DNA of 64,000 nt from Commensalibacter communis (lineage in GTDB: Bacteria; Pseudomonadota; Alphaproteobacteria; Acetobacterales; Acetobacteraceae): the NCBI RefSeq assembly GCF_947179015.1, contig NZ_CAMXCM010000001.1, forward strand, positions 421,387-485,386, read 5' to 3'. Under the pieces are notes generated by a model. The model was not told where the DNA came from and made no database searches. It saw nothing but the letters and a program-made list of their open reading frames with translations. The position numbers and the translations under genes are program-made. Of the stretch, positions 34,847 to 44,314 are shown piece by piece. Position 1 is the stretch's first letter, and each line of letters begins with the position of its first letter.

Positions 34847-35968
34847 TTGTCTATTCAAACAACCAAACCAGGTAGAGATCATCGTATAGATGCCTTGCGA
34901 GGTCTGGCATTGATTATGATGTATGTCGATCATATCCCAGAGGATTTATTAAATCGTTTTACGATGCGGAATGTTGGGTTTGCCGATGCTGCAGAGATAT
35001 TTGTATTATTGGCAGGATATGCCTCATGGCTGGCTTATGGCAGAAAAATAGCAAAAGATGGCTTGTGGAGCGTTACCAAAAAGATATTACATCGTTGTTG
35101 GAAAATTTATTTATTCCAAATGGGACTTGTCTTGATTAGCTTGTTGAGTATTTATCAATGGCGGCGTTTTTGGGTATTGCCTGTTGATTTTTTAGAACCC
35201 GAGCTGGCGCATGGATATAGCATCGCGCGTCAGATTTGGCGTTTGTTATTATTGGATGCGTTACCCAGTAATTTAAATATCTTACCGCTTTATATTATTT
35301 TATTAGGTATATTTCCTCTATTATATTTATTGATAAAGTGCCGGTGGTGGTTGGCAATTGGGTTCAGCTTTGTTGTCTGGCTGGTGGTAAATATTAATCC
35401 ATGGTTCAATTTCCCCAATTGGTTAGATCCAGACGGTTGGTTTTTTAATCCATTTGCTTGGCAATTTTTATTTACGATTGGGATTTATGGAGCCATCATC
35501 GCAGGTAAGCATCAAGGAAGTTTTCCAGCATATTTATGGTTAAAGTGGTTTTTGTCACTCTACTTACTCTTTTCTTTTTTTGAGGCATTTCCTTGGCAAT
35601 ATTGGGGTTTGCCTGATTTAAGGATATTGCATGTGCCTGTTCCAGCTAAGGCATATTTATCACCATTACGATTGCTAGATGTAGTGGCTATCTTTTATTT
35701 AGTGCAATCCTCTGAGAGAGCAAAACGCTTTTCCGAAGGGAAAGTCGGTCAATTTCTAGCCTTATATGGTCGTCATTCTCTTGAAATATTTTCTTTAAGC
35801 ACGGTGTTTGATCTATGGGGGCGTTTAATGTTTGCAAGTTGGGGAACCAGCTTGTGGTTACAACTTATTGTTAATTGTATGGGTGTTTCTCTTTTATATT
35901 GTTTAGCACTGCATCTGGATAAAAAAAGAGCTAAATTGAAAGCAAGGTTAAATACAAATATTCTTTAG
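34847..35968 (+). CDS. opgC: OpgC-domain membrane protein (glucan succinylation/acyltransferase family)
   Basis: 373 residues, about ten membrane segments. The N-terminus RDHRIDALRGLALIMMYVDHI is the OpgC signature, with a membrane-embedded histidine; FADAAEIFVLLAGYASWLAYG follows. OpgC proteins modify osmoregulated periplasmic glucans at the inner membrane. The start is TTG 34847, the first codon before SIQTTKPGRDHR, with AAGGA 8–10 bases upstream; no ATG exists before the motif. Followed by two hairpins. Confidence 0.85.
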   Translation: MSIQTTKPGRDHRIDALRGLALIMMYVDHIPEDLLNRFTMRNVGFADAAEIFVLLAGYASWLAYGRKIAKDGLWSVTKKILHRCWKIYLFQMGLVLISLLSIYQWRRFWVLPVDFLEPELAHGYSIARQIWRLLLLDALPSNLNILPLYIILLGIFPLLYLLIKCRWWLAIGFSFVVWLVVNINPWFNFPNWLDPDGWFFNPFAWQFLFTIGIYGAIIAGKHQGSFPAYLWLKWFLSLYLLFSFFEAFPWQYWGLPDLRILHVPVPAKAYLSPLRLLDVVAIFYLVQSSERAKRFSEGKVGQFLALYGRHSLEIFSLSTVFDLWGRLMFASWGTSLWLQLIVNCMGVSLLYCLALHLDKKRAKLKARLNTNIL

Positions 35969-35971
35969 AAA

Positions 35972-36003
35972 TTATGAAGAGGATACTCTAATTCTCTTCA
36001 TAA
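35972..36003. terminator. Hairpin after opgC
   Basis: Perfect 10-bp stem TTATGAAGAG (35972–35981) and CTCTTCATAA (35994–36003), right after the opgC stop. A T-rich stretch (ATTATTTTC) follows. Confidence 0.65.
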
Positions 36004-36053
36004 ATTATTTTCTTGATGGTTTACATTTAAGAGATCTTAGCTAAAGTATTTAC

Positions 36054-36083
36054 CCTACGTTCTTTTTGCATGTAGGTTTTTTT
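36054..36083 (+). terminator. Rho-independent terminator before degP
   Basis: CCTAC (36054–36058) pairs with GTAGG (36072–36076), followed at once by seven T (36077–36083). A second stop signal for the opgC transcript, about 35 bases before the degP start. Confidence 0.6.
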
Positions 36084-36116
36084 ATGATCAATTATTATTA
36101 ATCTGAACAGGAAAAT

Positions 36117-37709
36117 ATGCGAATGAAAATGCGCAAAAGATTTTTAATGCAGCCTTATTGTTTGTTGTTTATAGGAACAACTTGCTTGTTCCCTGTTTCA
36201 GAAGTTAAAGCACAATCCTCTATTTTTTCTCTTCCTTTTTTTCACAAAACAGAACTTATATGCCGTTCACAACGTGTGCCCGACAGTTTTGCCGATTTAG
36301 CAGATAAATTATTACCAACCGTGGTAAATATTTCGTCAAGCAAAGTGGTAAAACCTGGTCAGACGACAGACGATGATGAAGAGGATGATAGTGATGAAGG
36401 TGATGATGATAATAATGCGGCACCTGATCCTAATTCACCATTTGAAAAATTCTTCCGTAATTATATGAATAATCGCGGTGTTCCTGATGATGGAAATAAT
36501 CATTTACAAGCATTAGGATCGGGATTTGTAGTCGATCCAGCAGGATGGATTGTAACAAATTATCATGTTATTAAAGATGCCGATCAAATTACGGTAACAT
36601 TACAAAATAATCACATGTTGAAAGCCACCTTGAAAGGTGTGGATGAACGGACGGATTTAGCTTTATTAAAAATAAATCCAAAAACCCCCTTAACAGCAAC
36701 TTCTTTTGGTAATAGTGATCAATCAAGAGTAGGGGATTGGGTATTAGCTATTGGTAATCCTTATGGGTTATCGGGCACGGTGACCTCGGGTATTATCTCT
36801 TCTCGTGGTCGTGATATTGAGCAAGGACCCTATGACGATTTTATTCAAACAGATGCCCCGATTAATAAAGGAAATTCTGGAGGCCCTTTATTCAATATGA
36901 AAGGCGAGGTTATTGGGATTAACACTGCGATTTTCTCTCCTTCTGGAGGATCTATTGGAATTGCCTTTGCAATACCTTCGAACGAAGCTAAGGGAATTAT
37001 CGATCAATTAAAAAAAACTGGGAAAGTAGCCAGAGGATGGGTGGGTATTCGTATTCAAGAAGTTAGCGAAACGATTGCAGACAGTTTGAATATTCAACCC
37101 TTTCAAGGGGCTTTGGTGGTACAAGTCGATCCCAAAGGCCCAGCAGCAAAAGCGGGAGTTAAGGCTGGAGATGTAATTCAAACGCTGGATGGAAGTAATG
37201 TTACCGCACATACGATGCCTCGTCTGGTTGCACAAATGACCGCGAATAGCAAAGCATCAATCGGGGTTTTAAGGCAAGGAAAACAAATTGTTCTACCTAT
37301 TGTCATTGAAAGCTTACCCGATGATGGTAATGTACAACCTGATCCTCATCATGATATCCAAGAAGAAAAAGAAAAAATTGTTTTATTAAAAGATCTAGGC
37401 GTTTCAGTTAGTAATATGACTGATCTTTTAAGACAAAAATATAATCTTTCTGAAAAGCAACAAGGAATTGTAATTGTTAAAGTTGATAGTCATAAAGGCA
37501 AAAATACAAGCGATTTAAAAGTCGGAGATGTGATCATTGGAACAAATAAAAGTAATATTACTCAGGCTACTGAGTTACAAAAAGAAGTTACTTTGTTTAA
37601 ACAGGAAGCGAAGAAAAAAAATCAACGAAAACCAACGATGTTACTTTTGATTCAAAGCGGTGACGCTATGCGTTGGGTTGCTGTTCCCATGCAAGATAAT
37701 AAAAAATAA
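36117..37709 (+). CDS. DegP/HtrA-type periplasmic serine protease (S1C) with two PDZ domains
   Basis: 530 residues. Signal peptide (YCLLFIGTTCLFPVSEVKA). Trypsin-like domain with the catalytic triad H150 (TNYHVI), D180 (RTDLALL) and S254 (GNSGGPLF). An acidic loop (about 85–100, TTDDDEEDDSDEGDDD) sits in the LA-loop region. The first PDZ follows KVARGWVGIRIQ (about 305–400); the second starts around VSVSNMTDLLRQKY (about 430–525). Such proteins are periplasmic quality-control proteases/chaperones. The start ATG 36117 has AGGA nearby; three ATGs within 10 bases leave the exact start open. Confidence 0.93.
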   Translation: MRMKMRKRFLMQPYCLLFIGTTCLFPVSEVKAQSSIFSLPFFHKTELICRSQRVPDSFADLADKLLPTVVNISSSKVVKPGQTTDDDEEDDSDEGDDDNNAAPDPNSPFEKFFRNYMNNRGVPDDGNNHLQALGSGFVVDPAGWIVTNYHVIKDADQITVTLQNNHMLKATLKGVDERTDLALLKINPKTPLTATSFGNSDQSRVGDWVLAIGNPYGLSGTVTSGIISSRGRDIEQGPYDDFIQTDAPINKGNSGGPLFNMKGEVIGINTAIFSPSGGSIGIAFAIPSNEAKGIIDQLKKTGKVARGWVGIRIQEVSETIADSLNIQPFQGALVVQVDPKGPAAKAGVKAGDVIQTLDGSNVTAHTMPRLVAQMTANSKASIGVLRQGKQIVLPIVIESLPDDGNVQPDPHHDIQEEKEKIVLLKDLGVSVSNMTDLLRQKYNLSEKQQGIVIVKVDSHKGKNTSDLKVGDVIIGTNKSNITQATELQKEVTLFKQEAKKKNQRKPTMLLLIQSGDAMRWVAVPMQDNKK

Positions 37710-37756
37710 TGTGTTTTGCTTTGAGTATTGCACAAATAAAGAAATGATTTTTATAA

Positions 37757-38809
37757 ATGCGAACCATCATGTTTTATAGCCTTAAAAAGCGTGAAATATA
37801 CTCAGCTGTGCAACAAAGTCTGCGCTTATTGCTATCAATTGCTTTGTCTAGTTTAATAGCCTATGTTTGCAAGTTACATGAACCTTATTGGGCGTTAATT
37901 ACCTCGGTCATTGTAACCCAAAGTCGTATAGTGCAAACTATTCAAACCAGTCGAGATCAAATCGTTGGTTCTTTGATAGGTGGAGTGGCTGGGTTAATTG
38001 CCATTATTTTAGAGAATTATTCACAGTGGCCGTCTTTGATTGTTTTTACGATTGTGATTATTCCGATGGTTGCATTGGTTGCTTGGCGACCCTCTATGCG
38101 TTTGGGAGTGGTTACTCTAGCAGTGGTATTTTTATTTCCTTCTCCTGGTGGGATGTTTGAACGTCCTTTTGACCGTATAATGGCCATTATTGTTGGGGTT
38201 ATTGCATCTCTTGCTGCCAGTTATTTTATCTTACGTCCTCAGGCGCGATGCAATGCATTTATTCATGCCAAAGTAGCTTTCGATAAGCTACATATATTAC
38301 TGCATTCTGTATTAACGTCTCATATTATTTGGGAAGAAGTTGAATCAATGAATGATGATGTTGCTTCTGAATTACGTGACTTAGCCAGCGAAATCGCCGA
38401 AGCACGGAAAGAACATCCAAATTATACGTTAGAGCATTCAGATCCGACATTGGTCAGAGTTTATCCACTATTAAGACGTTTACAAAGCGATAGCATTTTT
38501 GTTGCCAGAGCAATGGATGAATATCATCAGATGTTGCCTGATGAAACAAGGAATATTTTGAAAATATCTTTGAATCAAGTTTTTGAAAGATTTATTCAGC
38601 TATGCAACGAGCAAGCAGATCATAGTGAACCATTCTTTTGTTCTATCCAAGCAGCCAATGATTTTGAAGCCATGATAGAACCTATTTTGAAGGAAATTAA
38701 AGAAAATTGCCCAGAAACCATTCAATTTACACTGGAAGCATTGTGCCATGATCTGGTTCTCGGGCATGATGTTTTTATGTTATCCAAAAAGCTGAGGGCT
38801 TCTTCTTAG
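37757..38809 (+). CDS. FUSC-family membrane protein
   Basis: 350 residues: six hydrophobic segments in the first 160 residues, with the FUSC hallmark HEPYWALITSVIVTQSRIVQT (in shorter form, PYWALITSVIVTQ) and the repeated QTSRDQIVGSLIGGVAG, then a cytoplasmic helical domain of about 190 residues. FUSC proteins are related to aromatic-acid/fusaric-acid efflux components and to aluminium-activated malate transporters. The fused partner subunits are absent here, so this is the short form. ATG 37757 or 37769 are both possible. Confidence 0.85.
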   Translation: MRTIMFYSLKKREIYSAVQQSLRLLLSIALSSLIAYVCKLHEPYWALITSVIVTQSRIVQTIQTSRDQIVGSLIGGVAGLIAIILENYSQWPSLIVFTIVIIPMVALVAWRPSMRLGVVTLAVVFLFPSPGGMFERPFDRIMAIIVGVIASLAASYFILRPQARCNAFIHAKVAFDKLHILLHSVLTSHIIWEEVESMNDDVASELRDLASEIAEARKEHPNYTLEHSDPTLVRVYPLLRRLQSDSIFVARAMDEYHQMLPDETRNILKISLNQVFERFIQLCNEQADHSEPFFCSIQAANDFEAMIEPILKEIKENCPETIQFTLEALCHDLVLGHDVFMLSKKLRASS

Positions 38810-38816
38810 AACAAAT

Positions 38817-39032
38817 TTATTTATATTTATTCACTTCTTCATCTGTTAAATGCCTGGCTTCGTCAACCAGCATCACAGGAATTCCTTCTTTGATGGGATA
38901 TGCTAAAGCAGCATTGCAACTGATGAGTTCGCTTTTTTCTTTGTCATAAATCAAAGGGCCTTTTGTCAATGGACATACTAGGACGGAGAGCAAGCGTGGA
39001 TCAATAGGGGGAGAAGATGATTGTTCTGTCAT
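38817..39032 (-). CDS. Trm112 family protein
   Basis: 71 residues, typical for the bacterial Trm112-like (YcaR) group: [40 protein letters not shown]. The CPLTKGPL and CNAALAYPI pair form the zinc-ribbon-derived core although only part of the zinc cysteines remains. Trm112 proteins activate class I methyltransferases by binding them. An AAGG site lies 5 bases before the ATG. It converges on the FUSC gene and is downstream of the thioredoxin gene on the same strand. Confidence 0.9.
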   Translation of the reverse strand: MTEQSSSPPIDPRLLSVLVCPLTKGPLIYDKEKSELISCNAALAYPIKEGIPVMLVDEARHLTDEEVNKYK

Positions 39033-39116
39033 GTGAACCTTGTAATCAATATAATGGGTTGCAGAAAAGATAAAGAATAAAGCAAAATTGTTAATTGGCT
39101 CTATTCTATACTCATA

Positions 39117-40085
39117 TTATGAAAATAGAAGGCTTGATAAACGTCTTCTTGCTTCTAGGGTTGATGGATCGTCTAAGCCCCATGCTTCGAAAAGGCGTAA
39201 AAGTTGTTTTTTTGCGGCTTCATCATTCCAGCTTCGGTCTTTTTTAACGATTTCTAATAATTCATCCGCAGCTTCCTTACGTTTTCCAGCAGCATTATAG
39301 GCGCTTGCCAGATCATAACGTGCTTGGTGATCGTCAGGGTTGGCGGTGACTTTGTCAAGAAAAGATTGGAACTCGCTTTGTACTTTCTGACCTTCAATAG
39401 CCAAGTCAATGGCTGCTTGTGCACCAGTAATTTCACCATTTTCTAATAAAGCTTCTGGAACTTGCTCTATAACTTCTTGGGCTGCTTCTGGGCCAGAATG
39501 TGCTAATAAGGCACGAATCATTCCACCCCAAGCTTCTGGTTTTTCTGGCTCCAGTTCTAGGGCTTGAGAATAGGCCCCCATAGCTTCTTCATACTGATGA
39601 TTTTCAAGAAATTCTTTGCCTTGTTCAATAAAATCTTCGCTAGGCATAGCACTACCTGCTGCTTTTAACACTTGATCGATGAATTTTTGAATAGCACTTT
39701 CTGGCTGTGCACCTTGGAACAAATCAACAATTTGGCCTTGCCAAAAAGCAGCAACGACAGGAATAGATTGCATTGGCAATCCTACTTGCATCAATTGTTG
39801 CGTTAAGGCTTGGTTTTCATCAACGTTAAGCTTAACAAGTTTAACCCGACCCTTGGCTGCGATGACAACTTTTTCTAGAACAGGCGTTAATTGTTTACAA
39901 GGAGAGCACCAATCCGCCCAGAAATCAACCAAAACAGGGATAGTTTTGCTGCCGTCCAATACTTCTTGCATAAAGTTATTTTGATTGCCATCAATAATCA
40001 TATTTGGATTGGATGAAGACGAGGTAACTGCAGAGCCATCTTCTGATAAAAGCTGTGCAGTGGAGGGGCTGTTAAAAGACGTCAT
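39117..40085 (-). CDS. CnoX/YbbN-like thioredoxin-TPR co-chaperone
   Basis: 322 residues. Thioredoxin domain (about 25–145) with the active site WCSPC (C60, C63), then a C-terminal TPR-like half (SEDFIEQGKEFLENHQYEEAMGAYSQALELEPEKPEAWGG, in pieces; DDHQARYDLASAYNAAGKRKEA). This is the YbbN/CnoX architecture; E. coli CnoX has lost the classical CxxC pair, but this protein keeps it, so disulfide reduction as well as holdase activity is plausible. It works with GroEL/DnaK in protecting oxidised proteins. About 85 bases separate it from Trm112 (same strand). Confidence 0.9.
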   Translation of the reverse strand: MTSFNSPSTAQLLSEDGSAVTSSSSNPNMIIDGNQNNFMQEVLDGSKTIPVLVDFWADWCSPCKQLTPVLEKVVIAAKGRVKLVKLNVDENQALTQQLMQVGLPMQSIPVVAAFWQGQIVDLFQGAQPESAIQKFIDQVLKAAGSAMPSEDFIEQGKEFLENHQYEEAMGAYSQALELEPEKPEAWGGMIRALLAHSGPEAAQEVIEQVPEALLENGEITGAQAAIDLAIEGQKVQSEFQSFLDKVTANPDDHQARYDLASAYNAAGKRKEAADELLEIVKKDRSWNDEAAKKQLLRLFEAWGLDDPSTLEARRRLSSLLFS

Positions 40086-40312
40086 AGAGTTATGTTATCC
40101 CGTATATAAATGAGGTACATTTAAATGATATAAATTTTATAAGGTCTTTAAAGAAAGAAATGTTTATTATTACAATTCAATCATAAAGTGTTAGGCATCA
40201 TTATATCAATAAGGGCATAGAGAAACAAAAATAAAAATAATTTTTTAGAATTTATTATTTTTCACTTGCAAGGTTTTTAAGAATCTCTTACAAGCAACTT
40301 ACGCAATATAAA

Positions 40313-40387
40313 GCGGGCGTAGCTCAGGGGTAGAGCACAACCTTGCCAAGGTTGGGGTCGTGGGTTCGAATCCCATCGCCCGCTCCA
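40313..40387 (+). tRNA. tRNA-Gly (GCC), copy 1
   Basis: 75 bases, acceptor GCGGGCG (40313–40319) and CGCCCGC (40377–40383), discriminator T, CCA encoded. The anticodon loop in CCTTGCCAAGG gives GCC. Identical to the copy at 42583–42657, and the 40–50 bases upstream (CACTTGCA ... TTTAA-AAT-TC) are also related, so the two arose by duplication with their promoter. Confidence 0.97.
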
Positions 40388-40425
40388 GGTTAACAAATCT
40401 GAAGCGAGTTTCCAGAAAAATAATT

Positions 40426-41448
40426 TTAAAAGCCTTCTAACACAATTTTTCCAACCATTGTTTGGTTTTCAAGAAGAATATGTGCTTTTTTAAGGTTCTT
40501 AGCATTAATTTTTCCTAGATTTTTTCCTAGAGTAGTTTTTATTTTTCCTTGATCAATCAAAGATGACACTGTGTTTAGTAATTGGCTTTGTTTAATCATA
40601 TCATCTGTTTTATGGGTTGAACTAGCAAACATATATTCATGATGCAAAGACAGGCTTTTTTGTTCCAAGAATGCAGTGCCACACTTGATAGGATCGTCAA
40701 TCATACAAATTTTTCCAAATGGACGAATAATTTCTTGAAATTGATCAAGGTAATGTTCGGTATTATGTAAACTGGCAATATGGGTCACATCTTGAATGCC
40801 CAGTTCCTCAAGTTGTTGCTTCATTGGTTGATGATGGTTAATAACATAGTCCGCGCCTAATTTTTTAACCCATTCGATAGATTCTGGACGGGATGCTGTT
40901 GTGATAATCGTTGTGTTTGTTAGTAATTTTGTGAGTTGAATAAGAATAGAGCCAACGCCACCGGCACCTCCCATAATCAGCAAGATTTCTTTTTTTGAGG
41001 GATTTTGTGTATTTGAAACGTTTAAATGAAAATGATCAAATAAAATTTCCCATGCCGTCATTGTCGTTAAGGGCAAAGCCGCTGCTTCTGCATTGCTCAG
41101 CGTTGAAGGTTTTTTACCAACCAGACGTTCATCAATCAGTTGATATTCTGCATTACAACCTTGCCTTGTAATATCTCCAGCATAATAGACTTGGTCGCCA
41201 ATTTTGAAATTTTGAACCTCAGAACCAACTTCGATGACTTCACCAACAGCGTCCCATCCTAATATTCTAATTTGCCCTAGTTGAGGTTGAGCACGTTGTC
41301 TGACTTTGTAATCAACAGGATTAACAGCAATTGCGTGAATTTTGACTAATAAATCCCGTCCTGTAGCTGTTGGTTTAGGCAGCTCTATATCGATTAATGC
41401 GTCAGGTTCTGTAATCGGTAGAGAGGTTTTATATCCAATGGCTTTCAT
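40426..41448 (-). CDS. Zinc-type alcohol dehydrogenase-like MDR oxidoreductase (quinone oxidoreductase group)
   Basis: 340 residues from the second of two ATGs (41448), which has a better distance to GGAGA. Medium-chain dehydrogenase fold: catalytic N-terminal domain (IHAIAVNPVDYKVRQR, GWDAVGEVIEVGSEVQNFKIGDQVYY) and NADP-binding domain (LLIMGGAGGVGSILIQL, KLGADYVINHHQ). It lacks the zinc-ligand set of true alcohol dehydrogenases. Members reduce quinones, enones or aldehydes. It is divergent from a LysR gene 103 bases away, the usual sign of regulator and target; that regulator is now broken. Confidence 0.9.
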   Translation of the reverse strand: MKAIGYKTSLPITEPDALIDIELPKPTATGRDLLVKIHAIAVNPVDYKVRQRAQPQLGQIRILGWDAVGEVIEVGSEVQNFKIGDQVYYAGDITRQGCNAEYQLIDERLVGKKPSTLSNAEAAALPLTTMTAWEILFDHFHLNVSNTQNPSKKEILLIMGGAGGVGSILIQLTKLLTNTTIITTASRPESIEWVKKLGADYVINHHQPMKQQLEELGIQDVTHIASLHNTEHYLDQFQEIIRPFGKICMIDDPIKCGTAFLEQKSLSLHHEYMFASSTHKTDDMIKQSQLLNTVSSLIDQGKIKTTLGKNLGKINAKNLKKAHILLENQTMVGKIVLEGF

Positions 41449-41550
41449 CATAATCTCCTATAATTGATGTGTTATAGATGAATATAAAACTTGTTATTTC
41501 TTTGATAAACAGCATAATAATTGAAACATTATCAAATTATTTTTGAAAAT

Positions 41551-42483
41551 ATGCAGTTAGAAGATTTACAAATTATTATCAAAGTCGCAGAGTTGCGCAG
41601 TATTACGGCTGCTGCGGATTATTTTAATATTCGCCCAGCAACCGCCAGTGCGGCGATTAAAAGGGTAGAGCATCATCTGGGAACTGAGCTGTTTACCAGA
41701 ACGACGCGACAATTACGCTTATCGACAGCGGGTGAAAAATATTTACCTCAATGCCAACAAGCATTGCAGTTATTAACGAAAGCCAAACGAGATATTGAGG
41801 AAGATTATGCCGAGATTCAAGGGGAACTTCGTATAACGATTTCTTCTGATTTAGGAAGAAATTTGGTCTTAAAATGGCTAGATGAATTTATGGATCAGCA
41901 CCCTAAAATTATTTTAAAAATCCATATGAGTGATAGTAATATTGATGTGTACCGTAATGCGATTGATGTGGCATTGCGCTATTCTCCTTCTCTGCAAAGC
42001 AATTTATACGGATTCAAAATTTGTGATGCGCCACGTTTGATGTGTGCGGCTCCTGATTATCTTGCAGAATATGGAACGCCTCAACACCCCGATGATCTGG
42101 TTCATCATCAAGGGTTGTTTTATGAGCTTGATGAGGTTGTGCATGATGAATGGAAATTTTCTGATGGACAACAGAATTATAAAATAAAGATGAAGGGCAA
42201 ACGTTTTGGGAATGACAGTGATGTGGTTAGGAAATGGTGCGTTGCAGGCAAAGGGATTGTGATTAAATCATCATTAGATATGTATGAAGATTTACTGGCT
42301 GGGTGATTAGTTCCGATTTCACCTGGTTTCACAAAAGATGTTGCCGAGCTATGGTTAGTTTGTCCCAGTAAACATTCTATTACTCCAGCCGTCCATTTGT
42401 TAAGAGATTTATTTCGGCAAAAATGTAAAGAATCAATTAATGATATGAAAGCAAAAGGAATTTTAGAGGAGTATTTAATATGA
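41551..42483 (+). pseudogene. LysR-family regulator interrupted by in-frame TGA
   Basis: ATG 41551 (MQLEDLQIIIKVAELRS) opens a LysR gene: HTH ADYFNIRPATASAAIKRVE, linker LFTRTTRQLRLSTAG, inducer domain. At 42304–42306 the frame meets TGA after DLLAG, then continues in the same frame (LVPISPGFTKDVAELWLVCPSKH...) for 58 codons to TGA 42481–42483. Family members read 'DL.aGrLvpvlp' here, so CGA (Arg) to TGA is the simple explanation. The truncated protein would be 252 residues and lacks the last strands of the inducer domain. It divides from the MDR oxidoreductase gene. Confidence 0.8.
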
Positions 42484-42582
42484 GAAAAATGACCTTAAAT
42501 AAGAAAAATAAAATTTAACCTATTTAATAATTATCCACTTGCATATATTTTAAAAATGTCGTAAACAACCTCTACGTTCAGA

Positions 42583-42657
42583 GCGGGCGTAGCTCAGGGG
42601 TAGAGCACAACCTTGCCAAGGTTGGGGTCGTGGGTTCGAATCCCATCGCCCGCTCCA
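42583..42657 (+). tRNA. tRNA-Gly (GCC), copy 2
   Basis: Identical over all 75 bases to the copy at 40313–40387, including CCA. Sequence downstream differs at once; upstream resemblance is weaker but visible (CACTTGCA ... TTTTAA-AAT-TC). Confidence 0.97.
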
Positions 42658-42963
42658 ATTTATTTATGCTTTTATGATAAAGCAGTCTCTAAATGTTTCC
42701 TTATAAGTTACCAATCTTTGAGATTTTTATGCCCATTGAATCGTTTCAATATTTATTGGTTCTAATGTTATCATGATTGATGCCGAAGATATTGAATTAT
42801 CGTGTATAACGATTGAGGATCAAGATTTTATTGCCAATGCTCGGCAAGATATTCCAAAATAGTTGCAAGAAATCAAACTGTCGAGACAGAAATTATTCTC
42901 TTTGAAATTGTTAGTCTTTGCCGATCTAAACTATTGATCTATATCGGCAAATCATAACATTAA
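42658..42963. other. Non-coding stretch with a possible gene remnant and a hairpin
   Basis: At about 42772–42862 a short plus-strand frame (MIDAEDIELSCITIEDQDF and onward) ends in TAG but continues in frame for about 20 further codons; it looks like the worn tail of a lost gene. At 42917–42925 and 42943–42951 TTTGCCGAT and ATCGGCAAA form a perfect 9-bp stem just downstream of metY, a likely terminator without a strong T run. No intact gene is seen. Confidence 0.45.
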
Positions 42964-44244
42964 TTATATAACAGCGAGTGCTTGTTCAAGGTCGGCGATA
43001 ATATCAACTGCATTTTCGATACCAATAGACAAACGTACTACATCAGGTCCAGCACCAGCCACAGTTTTTTGTTTATCCGTTAATTGGCGGTGGGTTGTAG
43101 ACGCAGGATGGATGACTAGGGATCGTGTATCCCCAATATTTGCTAATAACGAAAACAGATCTAATTTAGAAACAAATTTGACGCAAGCATCATATCCGCC
43201 TTTTATCCCGAATGTGAAGACTGAGCCTGCGCCATTCGGTGCATATTTTTGTTGTAAAATATGATAAGGATTACTCTTCAATCCAGGATATGACACCCAA
43301 GAGACTTTTGGATGATTTTCTAAGAAATTGGCAACTTCAAGAGCATTGTCGCAATGACGCTGCATCCTTAGTGGTAGAGTTTCTACACCTGTCAGAATAA
43401 GGAAAGCGTTAAACGGGGAAATGGTAGGTCCTAAATCCCGCATTCCCAGAATACGAGCGGTCAAAGCAAAAGCCATATTTCCAAAAGCATCGCTGGCAAC
43501 TAGACCTGCATAGTCTGGTCGAGGTTCCGTAATTTTGGAATAGTTCCCCGATTTTTTCCAATCAAAATTGCCTCCATCAACGATGATCCCACCCATAGAA
43601 TTGCCATGACCACCAATAAATTTGGTTAAAGAATGGATGACAATATTTGCACCATGTTCAATAGGACGAACAAGGTAAGGGGTCGCCATCGTGTTATCGA
43701 CAATTAAAGGGATATTATGTTTTTGTGCGATTGTGGCTATTTTTTCAATATCAACAATGATCCCACCTGGATTAGCAAAACTTTCAATAAAAATAGCACG
43801 AGTGCGATCGTCGATTTGGGATTCAAATGTTGAAATATCATCTGCGTCTGCAAAGCGAACATGCCAATCAAAAGACTTAAATGTATGCACAAATTGGTTA
43901 ATAGAGCCACCATAAAGCTGGCTTGCAGCAATAAAATTATCGCCTGGCTCCATTAGAGTTTGAAAGGCCAAGAATTCTGCGGCATGACCTGATGCGGTCG
44001 CCAAAGCAGCAGTTCCTCCTTCCAAAGCGGCTATACGTTCTTCTAAAACAGCTTGGGTAGGATTAGTGATACGGCTATAGATATTCCCAGCGTCTTTGAG
44101 GGCAAAGCGATTGGCTGCTTGATCGACATCTTCAAAAACATAAGCAGTTGTTTGATAAATAGGCGTTGCGCGTGCGCCTGTGGTTGGATCTGGTGTGGCA
44201 CCAGCATGCACAGATAAGGTTTCGAATTTTTGCTTCTTGGTCAT
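42964..44244 (-). CDS. metY: O-acetylhomoserine aminocarboxypropyltransferase (sulfhydrylase), MetY
   Basis: 426 residues, normal for MetY (Cys/Met metabolism PLP enzyme). N-terminal signature KFETLSVHAGATPDPTTGARATPIYQTT; PLP lysine in HSLTKFIGGHG; substrate region IVDNTMATPYLVRPIEHGANI; C-terminal RLSIGIENAVDIIADLEQAL. It makes homocysteine from O-acetylhomoserine and sulfide, using the siroheme/sulfite branch for sulfide, consistent with cysG elsewhere in the window. No SAM riboswitch-like element is obvious in the short leader. Confidence 0.95.
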   Translation of the reverse strand: MTKKQKFETLSVHAGATPDPTTGARATPIYQTTAYVFEDVDQAANRFALKDAGNIYSRITNPTQAVLEERIAALEGGTAALATASGHAAEFLAFQTLMEPGDNFIAASQLYGGSINQFVHTFKSFDWHVRFADADDISTFESQIDDRTRAIFIESFANPGGIIVDIEKIATIAQKHNIPLIVDNTMATPYLVRPIEHGANIVIHSLTKFIGGHGNSMGGIIVDGGNFDWKKSGNYSKITEPRPDYAGLVASDAFGNMAFALTARILGMRDLGPTISPFNAFLILTGVETLPLRMQRHCDNALEVANFLENHPKVSWVSYPGLKSNPYHILQQKYAPNGAGSVFTFGIKGGYDACVKFVSKLDLFSLLANIGDTRSLVIHPASTTHRQLTDKQKTVAGAGPDVVRLSIGIENAVDIIADLEQALAVI

Positions 44245-44314
44245 TGTTGGGCTTCCTTTATATCTATTGCTACTTTACACTATTTGATAGTTAACTTTTA
44301 TAAAAAGTAGATCA

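Noticed and set aside
44245-44314. SAM riboswitch in front of metY
   Set aside because: The leader is too short and no conserved SAM-I/II core was seen.
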